From: Stygiobacter sp. RIFOXYC2_FULL_38_25
GTDB taxonomy: Bacteria > Bacteroidota > Ignavibacteria > Ignavibacteriales > Melioribacteraceae
Direction of reading: 5' to 3'
DNA length: 64,000 bases
NCBI GenBank assembly: GCA_001803165.1
Contig: MHAZ01000003.1
Span: forward strand, 186,001-250,000
Made by a program: the position numbers and the translations under genes. The notes beneath the pieces are model-generated. The model did not search any database. It saw only the letters and a program-made list of their open reading frames with translations, and was not told where the DNA came from. Positions 17,474 through 26,666 of this stretch are shown piece by piece (within the stretch, counting starts at the first letter, position 1; the number at the start of each line of letters is the position of its first letter).

Positions 17474-18822
17474 CAGTTTAGATTTTCTACCGCTTGTTTG
17501 AAAACTTTTCCTCTGTGTTCGTAATTATCATACATGTCTAAACTTGCACATGCCGGTGAAAGCAAAAGGACTGACCCTGCTTCCGCTTCTTTACTGGCAG
17601 CTTCTACACAAGCTTCCATGCTTTCTTTTTTTTCAGTTGAAATAAATGAACCGAAATAATCTTCAACTTTTTGGGCTGATACTCCGATTGCATAAATTTT
17701 CTTTACGTGCTCTTTCACCAAATCCTTAATGTCGTCGTAATTATTTCCCTTATCCTTTCCGCCAAGAATTAAGTAGATCGGCTTAGAAAAACTTTTGAGA
17801 GCCACCACAACGGAATCTACATTTGTTGCTTTTGAATCGTTGTAATACTCAACTCCATTTAGCTCGCGCACAAATTCAATCCTATGTTCAACACCCTTAA
17901 AGGAAGCAAATGCTTCCCGAATTTTTTGATTTGGTACGCTGAGTAATTTTGCAATAGCCATAACCGGAAGTGCGTTCGCAATGTTGTGTTCACCTTTTAT
18001 GAACAAGTCACTTGATGAGCAAACTTTAGATACTTTACCAAACCAAGCAAAGTGCATTTCACCATTTTTATGATAAGCACCAACCGGAATTTCTTTTTTA
18101 ACCGAGAACCCAAGTTTTTGCACACGTGAGTTTTTCATCGTTTCAAATGTGTTTGCATCGTCCGCGTTATAGATAAAGAAATCTTCTTCGGTTTGATTTG
18201 CAACTACTTTCAGTTTAGAAGCAGCATATTTTCCAAAATCATTTTCATATCTATCCATATGATCCGGAGTGATATTTAATATCATTGAAAAGTGAGGTTT
18301 GAAGTTCTCTGTGAAATCAAGCTGAAAACTGGAAGTTTCAAGAGCAACAAACTCGCCTTGGTTTACGCCAAGTACTATCTCGGAAAATGGATTGCCAATA
18401 TTTCCAGCAGCGTAACATTTCAATCCGCATTCATTCAAAGTGTGATTCATCAAAGCTGTTGTTGTTGTTTTTCCATTCGTTCCGGTGATTGAGATAATCG
18501 AACCTTTACAAAACCATGAAGCAAATTCTACTTCGCTGTAAATTTTAATTCCTTTTTGAACTGCTTTAGACAACACTGGAGAATCTGTTGGGACTCCCGG
18601 ACTTGTAACAATAAAATCACAGTCGTAAACTTTATCAGAATGTGATTCAAACTCGTAAGCAATGTTTTCAGATTCAAAAACTTGTGAAGCTTTGCTGAGT
18701 TTATCTTTTGCACTGCTATCGCTTACAAAAGGAGCTGCGCCTAACTGCTTAGCAAGCTGTGCTGCTGCAATTCCGCTTCTTACAGCGCCAATGATTGATA
18801 TTTTTTTTCCGCTTATTTCCAT
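17473..18822 (-). CDS. murD: UDP-MurNAc-L-Ala--D-glutamate ligase
   Basis: 449 residues. The N-terminal Rossmann-like domain (ISIIGAVRSGIAAAQLA) binds the UDP part, and ATP is bound by ISITGTNGKTTTTALMN near residue 112. LNITPDHMDRYEN, YNDSKATNVDSV and LGGKDKGNNYDDI are typical of MurD. It adds D-glutamate. One-base overlaps on both sides (mraY upstream, ftsW downstream) fix start and stop. Confidence 0.96.
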   Translation of the reverse strand: MEISGKKISIIGAVRSGIAAAQLAKQLGAAPFVSDSSAKDKLSKASQVFESENIAYEFESHSDKVYDCDFIVTSPGVPTDSPVLSKAVQKGIKIYSEVEFASWFCKGSIISITGTNGKTTTTALMNHTLNECGLKCYAAGNIGNPFSEIVLGVNQGEFVALETSSFQLDFTENFKPHFSMILNITPDHMDRYENDFGKYAASKLKVVANQTEEDFFIYNADDANTFETMKNSRVQKLGFSVKKEIPVGAYHKNGEMHFAWFGKVSKVCSSSDLFIKGEHNIANALPVMAIAKLLSVPNQKIREAFASFKGVEHRIEFVRELNGVEYYNDSKATNVDSVVVALKSFSKPIYLILGGKDKGNNYDDIKDLVKEHVKKIYAIGVSAQKVEDYFGSFISTEKKESMEACVEAASKEAEAGSVLLLSPACASLDMYDNYEHRGKVFKQAVENLN

Positions 18823-19931
18823 TACCGTATCTTGAATGAAGTAAGACTAATTATTGCAAGAATTATTGTTACTATGTAAAATCTTATTACAATTTTCGGT
18901 TCATCCCAGCCAAGCTGTTCAAAGTGATGATGGATTGGCGCCATTTTGAATATGCGCTTTCCTTCACCATTTCTTTTCTTTGTGTATTTGAAATACAGCC
19001 GCTGAACTATTACCGAAATTGTTTCTATAAAAAATATTCCACCAAGAATTGGAATAAGTAAATCCTTCTTAATCACAATCATCATCACGCCGAAAGCGCC
19101 GCCGAGAGCAAGTGAGCCGGTGTCTCCCATAAAAACTTGTGCCGGATAAAAATTAAACCAGAGAAACCCAAGTCCCGCACCGATTAGGGCAGCAATAAAA
19201 ACTGTTAGCTCACCACTGCCGGGCATATAAATGATATTTAGATAATCAGAGTAAATCACGTTACCGGTTACATAAGAAATAATTGCAAGAGCAATCATCA
19301 CAATCAAAACTGTTCCTATTGCAAGTCCATCTAATCCATCTGTTAAGTTCACTGCGTTAGATGTTGCAGTAATAATGAATACAACCCAAGGAATAAAGAG
19401 AACACCAAAATCCCAATTCAAATTTTTGAAAAACGGCAAAGTTGTTTGAGTATTGTATTGAGAGAATTCCGGCAGGAAATAAACCGCGGCGCCAACAACA
19501 AGACCGACAAATATTTGTCCGAGCAATTTGTACCGCGCAATTAATCCTGTAGGAAGTTTCTTAACTACTTTTAAGTAATCATCGAGAAAGCCAACTATAC
19601 CAAGTACTATTGTGGCGAAGAGTACGAGTAGAATGAAAACACTTTTTATATCCGCCCATAGAAGCACCGGAACAATTACTGAGAAAAGAATAATCAAGCC
19701 GCCCATTGTTGGTGTACCGGCTTTTTTCTTATGAGTTTTTGGACCTTCATCGCGAATCGGCTGATCAACTTGCTTTTCTTTTAATCTTCCAATTATCTTG
19801 GGTCCAAGTATGAAGGAAAACAAAAGCGCAGTTATTGCAGCCAGAGCCGAACGAAAAGTTAAGAACCGGAATATGTCGAATCCCGGAGGGTTGAATGCTC
19901 TGTTGATATACTCAAATAGATAGTAGAACAT
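18822..19931 (-). CDS. mraY: Phospho-MurNAc-pentapeptide transferase MraY
   Basis: 369 residues, about ten membrane helices. The conserved acidic loops GFLDDYLKVVKK near residue 115 and LTDGLDGLAIG near residue 200, and the histidine loop MAPIHHHFEQLGWDEPKIV near residue 330, are diagnostic. It makes lipid I at the inner face of the membrane. One-base overlaps join it to murF and murD. Confidence 0.97.
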   Translation of the reverse strand: MFYYLFEYINRAFNPPGFDIFRFLTFRSALAAITALLFSFILGPKIIGRLKEKQVDQPIRDEGPKTHKKKAGTPTMGGLIILFSVIVPVLLWADIKSVFILLVLFATIVLGIVGFLDDYLKVVKKLPTGLIARYKLLGQIFVGLVVGAAVYFLPEFSQYNTQTTLPFFKNLNWDFGVLFIPWVVFIITATSNAVNLTDGLDGLAIGTVLIVMIALAIISYVTGNVIYSDYLNIIYMPGSGELTVFIAALIGAGLGFLWFNFYPAQVFMGDTGSLALGGAFGVMMIVIKKDLLIPILGGIFFIETISVIVQRLYFKYTKKRNGEGKRIFKMAPIHHHFEQLGWDEPKIVIRFYIVTIILAIISLTSFKIR

Positions 19932-21319
19932 TATTCAAACCTTTTTTCCAAAATGTTTACGAATTCTTCCATCTTCATTCCGCGCGAACCTTTAACGAGA
20001 ATCACAGCGTTTTCAATCTCCTCGTATTGCAGGTAAAGAGACAATGCTTCACGCAAGAAGAAATGGATTGATCTTATTTTTTTCTTTCGTAACTCTTTAA
20101 CTAAATGCTGCATCATTGTTCCGACAGTAAGCACCACCAAGTTTTTTGCCGGCTTAAATACCTTTTCTAATTCTTTATGAATTTTTACTGATTGATTGCC
20201 AAGCTCAAAAATGTCTCCGAGTACAACAATTTTGTTTTTGTAAGTCCTAATCTTGTTCATCGTTTCAACAGCCGATTTAACCGAAGCCGGACTTGCGTTA
20301 TATGTATCATCTATTACTACTGCATTCTTAAACTTCTTCACTTCTATTCTGCCATGTACCGGAGCGAATTTCTTTACGCCATTAAGAATTTGTTTTTTAG
20401 TCAAACCAAGTTTGAGCGCAACAGTTGCGGCAGCTAAAAAATTCTTTGCGTTTGCTTCGCCATAAACCGGAAGAGTTGCTTCAAACTGATTTTTACCGGA
20501 GGTTATTTGGACTTTTGTTCTTCCATCATCGGTGTAACCTAAAATTTTTCCGTTGACATCAGCTTTACCGCTAAAACCAAAACTCAATTTGTTTTTGAAA
20601 TTTTTTGCATTGCCGTTGATAATTGAATCATCCGCATTTACTAAAACTATTCCACCGTTTTTTTCAGTTTCAGTAAACAAAGCAGATTTTTCTTTGTAAA
20701 CACCTTCACGGTTTTTCAGAAATTCCAAATGCGAATCGCCAATGTTTGTCATCAACGCAAAATCGGGTTGAGATATTTTTGAAGAGTAAGCAATTTCTCC
20801 AAAATGATTTGTTCCCTGTTCCAGAACAATAACATCACATTTTTCATCAGCACTTAGAATTGTGAGCGGTACACCGATATGATTGTTGTTGTTCGCTAAG
20901 GTTTTCACAACGTTGTACTTCTCAGCGAGCAAAGTTGAAACCATTTCTTTTGTTGTAGTCTTGCCATTACTTCCGGTAATCGAGACAACTTTAGCTTTCA
21001 GTTTTTTACGCCAGATGTTTGCAATATCGCCGAATGCTGTTGTTGTATCGTCAACAGCAATAAGCGTTATATCAAGCGAATCAAATTTCTTCATCTTCTT
21101 TTTATTAACAACAACAGCTTGCGCGCCATTCTGTACTGCTGTTAATACAAAATCATGTCCGTCAAACTTTTCACCTTTAATTGCAACGAAGAGACATCCT
21201 TTTTTCACCTTGCGGGAATCAATCTCAACTTTGGAGATTGGCCTGAATCCATCGGGATTATAAATCACTGCCGATGGCAAGTTGAATAAATCTTCGAGTG
21301 TAATTTTTAGTTTGCCCAT
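19931..21319 (-). CDS. murF: UDP-MurNAc-tripeptide--D-Ala-D-Ala ligase
   Basis: 462 residues. FVAIKGEKFDGHDFVLTAVQ leads the N-terminal domain, the ATP loop is VSITGSNGKTTTKEMVSTLL near residue 110, and VIDDTYNASPASVKSAVE and LGDIFELGNQS follow in the C-terminal domain. It adds D-Ala-D-Ala. The gene overlaps the end of murE by 13 bases, the deepest overlap in the operon. Typical Bacteroidia clusters lack murF at this place while Chlorobi-type clusters keep it, which helps place the organism. The ddl gene that makes its substrate is not here. Confidence 0.96.
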   Translation of the reverse strand: MGKLKITLEDLFNLPSAVIYNPDGFRPISKVEIDSRKVKKGCLFVAIKGEKFDGHDFVLTAVQNGAQAVVVNKKKMKKFDSLDITLIAVDDTTTAFGDIANIWRKKLKAKVVSITGSNGKTTTKEMVSTLLAEKYNVVKTLANNNNHIGVPLTILSADEKCDVIVLEQGTNHFGEIAYSSKISQPDFALMTNIGDSHLEFLKNREGVYKEKSALFTETEKNGGIVLVNADDSIINGNAKNFKNKLSFGFSGKADVNGKILGYTDDGRTKVQITSGKNQFEATLPVYGEANAKNFLAAATVALKLGLTKKQILNGVKKFAPVHGRIEVKKFKNAVVIDDTYNASPASVKSAVETMNKIRTYKNKIVVLGDIFELGNQSVKIHKELEKVFKPAKNLVVLTVGTMMQHLVKELRKKKIRSIHFFLREALSLYLQYEEIENAVILVKGSRGMKMEEFVNILEKRFE

Positions 21320-22785
21320 TCGCTCAGATATTTTTCCGCTGTTTCTTTATCAGAAAAGTGCTTACGCACGCCATTTACTTCTTGATAATTTTCATGTCCT
21401 TTGCCGGCAACAAGTATTACAGCATCATCTTCACTTTCAAAAATCGCTGCTTTAATTGCATCTTCTCTATTCTCCATCACTCTATAGTTATTTGCTTTTA
21501 TACCTTTCAGAATTTCATCAATAATAAAAAATGGATCCTCTGTTCTTGGATTGTCCGACGTTACATAAACGCATTCACTCATCGAAGAAGCAATTTCTCC
21601 CATTACCGGGCGCTTTGTTCTATCCCTGTCACCGCCGCATCCAAAAACTGTGTAGACTTTTCGTTCGTTATTAACAATATGATTAACAGCCATTAGCGCT
21701 TGCTTCAATGAATCAGAAGTATGAGAGTAATCAATAATCACTTTTTTATTTTTCTTTCCAACAACTTCGAACCTGCCAGGAACTTGAGGTGTAGTTTTTA
21801 TTCCCTCGATTGCGGTTTCCGGTTTCATTCCATCGGCAACAGCCACAGCAAAAGCCGAAGCAGCATTTAATGCGTTAAAATGTCCAACCAAACTTGTTTC
21901 GACTTTATAAATTTTTCCTTGCCAATTCAAATCGAACTTTGTTCCATCAAGATTATACTCTACATTCTCAATTCTTAAATCCGAATTCCTTTTCGTTCCG
22001 TAAGAAACTTTTTTAGCAGCGGATTGCTTTACAATGTTCTTTCCGTTTTCATCATCAGCATTGTAAGCAATACTTCCTTCGGCAGAAATCATATCGAATA
22101 AGATTTTCTTTGAATCAAAATAGTGCTCGAATGTTTTGTGATAATCCATGTGGTCAGAAGTTATGTTAGTAAAAATCGCTGACGCAAAATTCATGTAATC
22201 AACTCTATTCAAACGCAAAGCGTGAGATGAAACTTCCATAACACAATGCGTACAACCTTCTTTAACCATTTCAGCAAGTAAGAAATTTATTTCATGAGAT
22301 TGTGGCGTAGTAAGCATTGTCTTTACTTCTCTATCGCCAATGTAATTTGCAATCGTTCCAATCAATCCGCATTTGAATCCTGCATTCTCAAAAATATTCT
22401 TCACATAAAACGCTGTTGTTGATTTTCCTTTTGTTCCGGTAATTCCAATCAGCTTTAGTTTTTTGGATGGCTCGCCGTAAAAAATATTTGAGAACTCGGC
22501 TAAAGCTTTTCTTGTATCTTCAACTACAATTTTGACACAACCGGCGTGCGCAAATATTTGATCCGGAACCGCGTTTGCATTTTGAACTACAACCGCATCA
22601 GCACCTTGATTTATTACATCTTGTACAAACTTGTGTCCATCAGTTTTGAAACCTTCGATTGCAAAGAAGATAGAATTCTTGCCTGCGTTTCTGGAATCAA
22701 TTGAAAAGCTTAGAATTTCCTTCTGCTCAGCGTTGCCAACCACTTGAACCACTTTTGCACTATTTAGAAGTTCGTTTAACTTCAT
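21307..22785 (-). CDS. murE: UDP-MurNAc-tripeptide synthetase (meso-DAP adding)
   Basis: 492 residues. FFAIEGFKTDGHKFVQDVI, then the ATP loop GITGTKGKSTTAFYVKNIF near residue 113, VMEVSSHALRLNRVDYM, and in the C-terminal domain YVTSDNPRTEDP. The DNPR motif is the signature of MurE enzymes that add meso-diaminopimelate rather than lysine, so the peptidoglycan is expected to be DAP type. It shares four bases with ftsI upstream. Confidence 0.96.
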   Translation of the reverse strand: MKLNELLNSAKVVQVVGNAEQKEILSFSIDSRNAGKNSIFFAIEGFKTDGHKFVQDVINQGADAVVVQNANAVPDQIFAHAGCVKIVVEDTRKALAEFSNIFYGEPSKKLKLIGITGTKGKSTTAFYVKNIFENAGFKCGLIGTIANYIGDREVKTMLTTPQSHEINFLLAEMVKEGCTHCVMEVSSHALRLNRVDYMNFASAIFTNITSDHMDYHKTFEHYFDSKKILFDMISAEGSIAYNADDENGKNIVKQSAAKKVSYGTKRNSDLRIENVEYNLDGTKFDLNWQGKIYKVETSLVGHFNALNAASAFAVAVADGMKPETAIEGIKTTPQVPGRFEVVGKKNKKVIIDYSHTSDSLKQALMAVNHIVNNERKVYTVFGCGGDRDRTKRPVMGEIASSMSECVYVTSDNPRTEDPFFIIDEILKGIKANNYRVMENREDAIKAAIFESEDDAVILVAGKGHENYQEVNGVRKHFSDKETAEKYLSEWAN

Positions 22786-24800
22786 TCTGCTGTACTCTGT
22801 TTAACTTTTTTGATTGCAGGCTCACACTTCAAAGTGCAAACTGTTCCGTGTGTTAACTGAGAACCCGGTTCAATACTCTGCCAAACAACTTTTCCAATTC
22901 CATTTACTTTCCACTGCATCTTCATTGTATTCAACTGAGCAATCGCATCACGCATAGATCGGTTTGTAAGGTTCGGCATTGTATCACTGCTGTAAAATTT
23001 TCTATTCGAAATTGTTTCTTTCTTTTCTGCGACATTTAGATATGAACGTTTGTTGTTCTTTGGTGCTGCCTTCAAATCTGAAATTAACTGATCCATCAAT
23101 TTGCTATCACGCTGAATCTTTTTCTTTTCCTTAACTAAATTCACATCCGATTCAATCATTCTTTTTGCTACATCATGAAATATTGGTGCCGCTACCAGAC
23201 CGCCATATTGTCCTCTGCTTGGCGCATTAACAAGTACATAAATAACAACGGCGGGATTATCTGCGGGAAAGAAACCTATGAAAGATGAATTATGACTTGA
23301 GCTTGAGTAACTATTATTAACAAGTCTTTGTGATGTTCCGGTTTTACCGCCAATTAAAACATCCGGAAGCATTGCTGCGGTACCAGAGCCATGCTCAACT
23401 ACACCAACCATCAAGTCTTTCATTTTGGCTGAAGTTGCCGGACTAATCACACTTCTAATTTTCTCCGGTTGCTTTTCTTCAATTACTTTTCCGCTATGGT
23501 CTGTAATTGATTTAGTTATGTATGGCTGATAAAGATTTCCGCCGTTTATAATTGCGCTATATGCCGCTATCATTTGAAGTGGTGTTACTGCCAATTCATA
23601 ACCGTAAGACATAAATGCTTTTGTGATTCCGGTAAAGTTCTTAGGCAGTTTGAGTAGTCCTTCTGCTTCGCTTGGTAGATCGAAAGACGTTTTATTGCTG
23701 AAACCAAAATCGCGAAGATACTTGTAGAAAATTTCTGCATCCAAACGCTCAGAAAGTTTTGCCATTCCAATGTTGCTTGATTGCTCTAAGACTCCACGGA
23801 CAGTAAGTATTCCGCTTTTGTGAGAGTCGTAAATAGTAACGCCTTTATATTTATAACTTCCTTCCTCTGTATCTACTGTTTCATCTTCTTCAACCAATTT
23901 TTGATCAAAGAGAATAGACATTGTAATGGATTTCATTGTTGAGCCGGGTTCATAAGTATCCGTAATGGCTCTGTTTCTTCTGCTGTTAGCTTCAGCCAGA
24001 TTATAATTAGCTGGGTCAAAATCCGGTAAGTTTGCTAAAGCCAAAATTGCACCGGTGTTTGGATTCATTATTATTCCGACAGCAGATTCACCGCCAAATT
24101 TTTGCAATCCATTAGTTAATTCTTCTTCAAGAATCCTTTGATACGTTTTATTAACAGTTAGATTAATAGTGTTGCCACCTATAGCAGCTGTTGACATATC
24201 TTCATTAACAGAAAGAATTCTTCCTAAAACATCTCTCTCATAAATAAAATAACCGTTTGTACCGGTGAGTTTATCATTGTAAATTTTTTCTATGCCTTCA
24301 ATTCCGGTTCCACTTTTTTTATCTACGTAACCGAGAATATGAGAGGCTGAATTTCCGTATGGATAAACACGTGAAAAATCTTCTTGATATGTTAGTCCGT
24401 CAATCACAAATTTCTTTAATCTGTTTGCCTGCTGCATCGGTACTTTACTTTCTATACAAACTGTTTTACCGGTTGATTTGATCAAGTTGACATAGAAACT
24501 TTTCGTTTTTCCCATTTCTTTAGAAAACACTTTAGCAATCGCATCTATCTTTTTATTATCCAACATTCTTCTATCAACAAAAAAGGAAACATTGCTAAAT
24601 GTGTAGCTTAGTACTTCTCCGTTTACGTCTTTAATCAATCCGCGCTCGGCTTTAACTGCTTGCGGTTTGTATTGCTGTGTTTCTGCAATTCTTGTATAGT
24701 ATTCGTGTTTGGAAACTTGAATTGTAAAGAGCTTGAGTACCAAGATGATTAGTACAATCAAAAGAATGCCAGTAATTACTAAAGCTCGTGAGTTAATCAT
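22782..24800 (-). CDS. ftsI: Septal peptidoglycan transpeptidase FtsI (PBP) with PASTA domain
   Basis: 672 residues. One N-terminal membrane helix (about 8-28), a dimerisation domain from KAERGLIKDVNGEVLSY, then the transpeptidase with all three active motifs: STMK (Ser287), SSN and KTGTSQ. A linker and one C-terminal PASTA domain follow (MPNLTNRSMRDAIAQLNTM to the end). PASTA on FtsI is common in Chlorobi/Bacteroidota. It cross-links septal peptidoglycan together with FtsW. It overlaps ftsL by eight bases. Confidence 0.96.
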   Translation of the reverse strand: MINSRALVITGILLIVLIILVLKLFTIQVSKHEYYTRIAETQQYKPQAVKAERGLIKDVNGEVLSYTFSNVSFFVDRRMLDNKKIDAIAKVFSKEMGKTKSFYVNLIKSTGKTVCIESKVPMQQANRLKKFVIDGLTYQEDFSRVYPYGNSASHILGYVDKKSGTGIEGIEKIYNDKLTGTNGYFIYERDVLGRILSVNEDMSTAAIGGNTINLTVNKTYQRILEEELTNGLQKFGGESAVGIIMNPNTGAILALANLPDFDPANYNLAEANSRRNRAITDTYEPGSTMKSITMSILFDQKLVEEDETVDTEEGSYKYKGVTIYDSHKSGILTVRGVLEQSSNIGMAKLSERLDAEIFYKYLRDFGFSNKTSFDLPSEAEGLLKLPKNFTGITKAFMSYGYELAVTPLQMIAAYSAIINGGNLYQPYITKSITDHSGKVIEEKQPEKIRSVISPATSAKMKDLMVGVVEHGSGTAAMLPDVLIGGKTGTSQRLVNNSYSSSSHNSSFIGFFPADNPAVVIYVLVNAPSRGQYGGLVAAPIFHDVAKRMIESDVNLVKEKKKIQRDSKLMDQLISDLKAAPKNNKRSYLNVAEKKETISNRKFYSSDTMPNLTNRSMRDAIAQLNTMKMQWKVNGIGKVVWQSIEPGSQLTHGTVCTLKCEPAIKKVKQSTAE

Positions 24801-25113
24801 ACTTTTCGTTTATCATTTTTAGTATTTGATTTACTTGCTCTTTTGAAATTGCTATTGTTTCAAGATTATCTGCCGGGCGCATGAACATGAGAGAATCTTG
24901 AGCAAATCTCACTATTCTATCTTCCGACATTAACTTTTGTACATCAACCATTTTCATCTCAACGCGATTAATTCTTTCATTCAATGCTTCTTGTTTAGTA
25001 ATCTTATCTCTATTCATTCTTTTTATTTCTGAAAGTAGAACCACGTAAGAAAACAAAATTAAGGCTGCTGCTATAACCAATATTATAAAACTTGTCAGCT
25101 TGCTAAAATTCAT
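24793..25113 (-). CDS. ftsL: FtsL-like cell division protein
   Basis: 106 residues from ATG at 25113, two bases after the rsmH stop and preceded by a GAAAGAG purine run; a TTG six codons upstream inside rsmH is less likely. One membrane helix (about residues 6-26, SFIILVIAAALILFSYVVLL) is followed by a coiled-coil heptad region (EALNERINRVEMKMVDVQKL) and the closing motif RIVRFAQDSLMFMRP, equivalent to the family's terminal A-x-LGM. It would form a complex with FtsQ and FtsB and activate FtsWI. The family is weakly conserved; topology and position carry the call. Confidence 0.85.
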   Translation of the reverse strand: MNFSKLTSFIILVIAAALILFSYVVLLSEIKRMNRDKITKQEALNERINRVEMKMVDVQKLMSEDRIVRFAQDSLMFMRPADNLETIAISKEQVNQILKMINEKYD

Positions 25114-25114
25114 A

Positions 25115-26032
25115 CTAAACTCTTTCTGCAACTCTTAATTTTGCGCTTCGCGCTCTTCTATTATTTTCGATTTCAATTTCTGATGGAACAACCGGCTTTG
25201 AGGTAATCAACTTCAACTTTTTCTGTTTGCCACAAATGCATATCGGTGTTCCGGGTGGACAAACACAACTCAGACTTTCATACTTAAATTTTTCTTTCAC
25301 TATTCTATCTTCTAAGGAGTGAAATGTTAAAACTGCTATTCTTCCGCTTTCGCTTAGTAATTCAACAGACTTATCCAAAAACTCTTTCAACTCGCCCAAT
25401 TCATCGTTCACATAAATTCTAAGAGCCTGAAAAACTCTTGCCAAACTTTTTGTTACAAATCTTTCCGGTGTAATTTCTTCTATTATTTTTCTTAACTGGA
25501 ATGTTCTTGCGATTTTTTCTTTGAGCCTTAACTCAACAATCTTTCTTGCAATCGCGCGGGAATTCTTTTCTTCCCCAAACTCAAATAAAACTTTTGCTAT
25601 TGCTTCTGCCGAGGAATCGTTTAAGAAATCCGAAGCAGTAAATCCGTCTTGTCTATTCATCCTCAGATCAAGGGAGGAATCCTCCCGGAACGTGAATCCC
25701 GCTTCAACATTATCTAGTTGAAACGAGGACACTCCCAAGTCTGCAAAGATGCCGTCAAATTTTTCAATGAACTCAATTTTGGAAATTGTATCGATGTTTT
25801 TAAAGGACGTATTGTAAATGCAATAACGTTTGTCATCAACAAACTTTTGTTTACAATAATCGAATGCAGACTGGTCTTTATCTGTTGCAATTAGTCGCCC
25901 TTTAGAACTAATTCTATAAAGTATTTCTGTAGAGTGCCCGCCAAAACCCGCCGTAGCATCGAAGTAAGTTCCGTCAACTTCTGTGGTGAGAAAATCAACG
26001 CATTCCTTCAACAATATCGGCGTATGTATCAT
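25115..26032 (-). CDS. rsmH: 16S rRNA (cytosine-1402-N4)-methyltransferase
   Basis: 305 residues. HTPILLKECVDFL opens the protein, the SAM site is DATAGFGGHSTEIL near residue 25, and DGIFADLGVSSFQLD, LDLRMNR, RVFQALRIYVNDEL and ILTFHSLEDR-type (VLTFHSLEDRIVKEKF) motifs are all present. A cysteine cluster (CVCPPGTPICICG) lies near residue 265, as in many family members. It methylates C1402 in the decoding centre and is the usual second gene of dcw clusters. It overlaps mraZ by four bases. Confidence 0.96.
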   Translation of the reverse strand: MIHTPILLKECVDFLTTEVDGTYFDATAGFGGHSTEILYRISSKGRLIATDKDQSAFDYCKQKFVDDKRYCIYNTSFKNIDTISKIEFIEKFDGIFADLGVSSFQLDNVEAGFTFREDSSLDLRMNRQDGFTASDFLNDSSAEAIAKVLFEFGEEKNSRAIARKIVELRLKEKIARTFQLRKIIEEITPERFVTKSLARVFQALRIYVNDELGELKEFLDKSVELLSESGRIAVLTFHSLEDRIVKEKFKYESLSCVCPPGTPICICGKQKKLKLITSKPVVPSEIEIENNRRARSAKLRVAERV

Positions 26033-26475
26033 TTTTGGCTATTCATTACTTGCTTTGCTAATTCCGCAAATGGTTTTGGAAATTCTCTCTTTTGTGTTTC
26101 GAAAATTTCCGGATTCCAAAACTCAATTTTATTATTCTGCCCGAGTATCAAAACTTCTTTATCTATGCCCGCGAACTCCAGCAAACTCTTTGGTAAGAAG
26201 AGACGCGATTGTTTATCCAATTCTTGATCCGAAGCAAGCTCGAATAAAAATCTTTTGAAAGCAGCTTCATCTATATTAAAATCATCCAGAGCATCAATAC
26301 GTGGTTTAATTTTTTCTTCCCAATAGTTGTAAGGATAGACATCAATACATTGAACTGTACTTCGTGTCATCACAAAAGTGTCTTTAGCTTCCGGCTTCAT
26401 CACCTTCTTAAATTTTGCCGGAATACTGATTCTTCCTTTGGCATCTACAGAGTATTTAAAGCTTCCTATAAACAT
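26029..26475 (-). CDS. mraZ: Transcriptional regulator MraZ
   Basis: 148 residues with the two tandem AbrB-like SpoVT halves of MraZ: GSFKYSVDAKGRISIPAKFKK at the N-terminus and FELASDQELDKQSRLFLPKSLLEFAG in the second half, each with the D-x-K/Q-x-R loop that contacts DNA. MraZ oligomers bind tandem 10-bp repeats ahead of their own gene. Three such repeats lie immediately upstream here, so autoregulation of the dcw operon is expected. Confidence 0.96.
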   Translation of the reverse strand: MFIGSFKYSVDAKGRISIPAKFKKVMKPEAKDTFVMTRSTVQCIDVYPYNYWEEKIKPRIDALDDFNIDEAAFKRFLFELASDQELDKQSRLFLPKSLLEFAGIDKEVLILGQNNKIEFWNPEIFETQKREFPKPFAELAKQVMNSQK

Positions 26476-26478
26476 TAT

Positions 26479-26508
26479 TACCCACTATCTTACACTATTA
26501 ACCACTAT
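26479..26508 (-). promoter_or_regulatory. MraZ operator: three direct 10-bp repeats
   Basis: On the minus strand the repeats are ATAGTGGTTA (26499-26508), ATAGTGTAAG (26489-26498) and ATAGTGGGTA (26479-26488), in exact 10-base phase with a shared ATAGTG. They end three bases before the mraZ ATG and begin three bases after the -7 element. Known MraZ boxes in E. coli and Mollicutes are GTGG/TGGG-type repeats with the same 10-bp spacing. Confidence 0.8.
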
Positions 26509-26511
26509 TTG

Positions 26512-26542
26512 CAAATTAATTGATTTTATAGGGAATTGTCAA
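26512..26542 (-). promoter_or_regulatory. Bacteroidota-type promoter of the dcw operon
   Basis: Minus strand: TTG of TTGACA (26537-26542) as the -33 element, 21 bases, then TAATTTG (26512-26518), matching the TAnnTTTG -7 consensus of Bacteroidota sigma-A. Transcription would start within the MraZ boxes, so bound MraZ would block initiation directly. Confidence 0.75.
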
Positions 26543-26622
26543 GCAAAATCTGCCCGGAAATTGAGAAAAGAATTAATTGTGATCTTGATTAGTGAGTTGT
26601 GAAGAGCAAAAGCGTCTGGCAG

Positions 26623-26656
26623 GGAAAAAGAAAAGCCCCTACTTAGTAAGGGCTTT
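26623..26656 (-). terminator. Rho-independent terminator of the T9SS-secreted protein gene
   Basis: Minus strand hairpin AAAGCCC-TTACTA...TAG-GGGCTTT (26632-26656), one mismatch in the stem, followed by a T-rich tract (TTTTCTTTTT). It lies just after the stop at 26667. Confidence 0.8.
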
Positions 26657-26666
26657 GATTGTGAGA

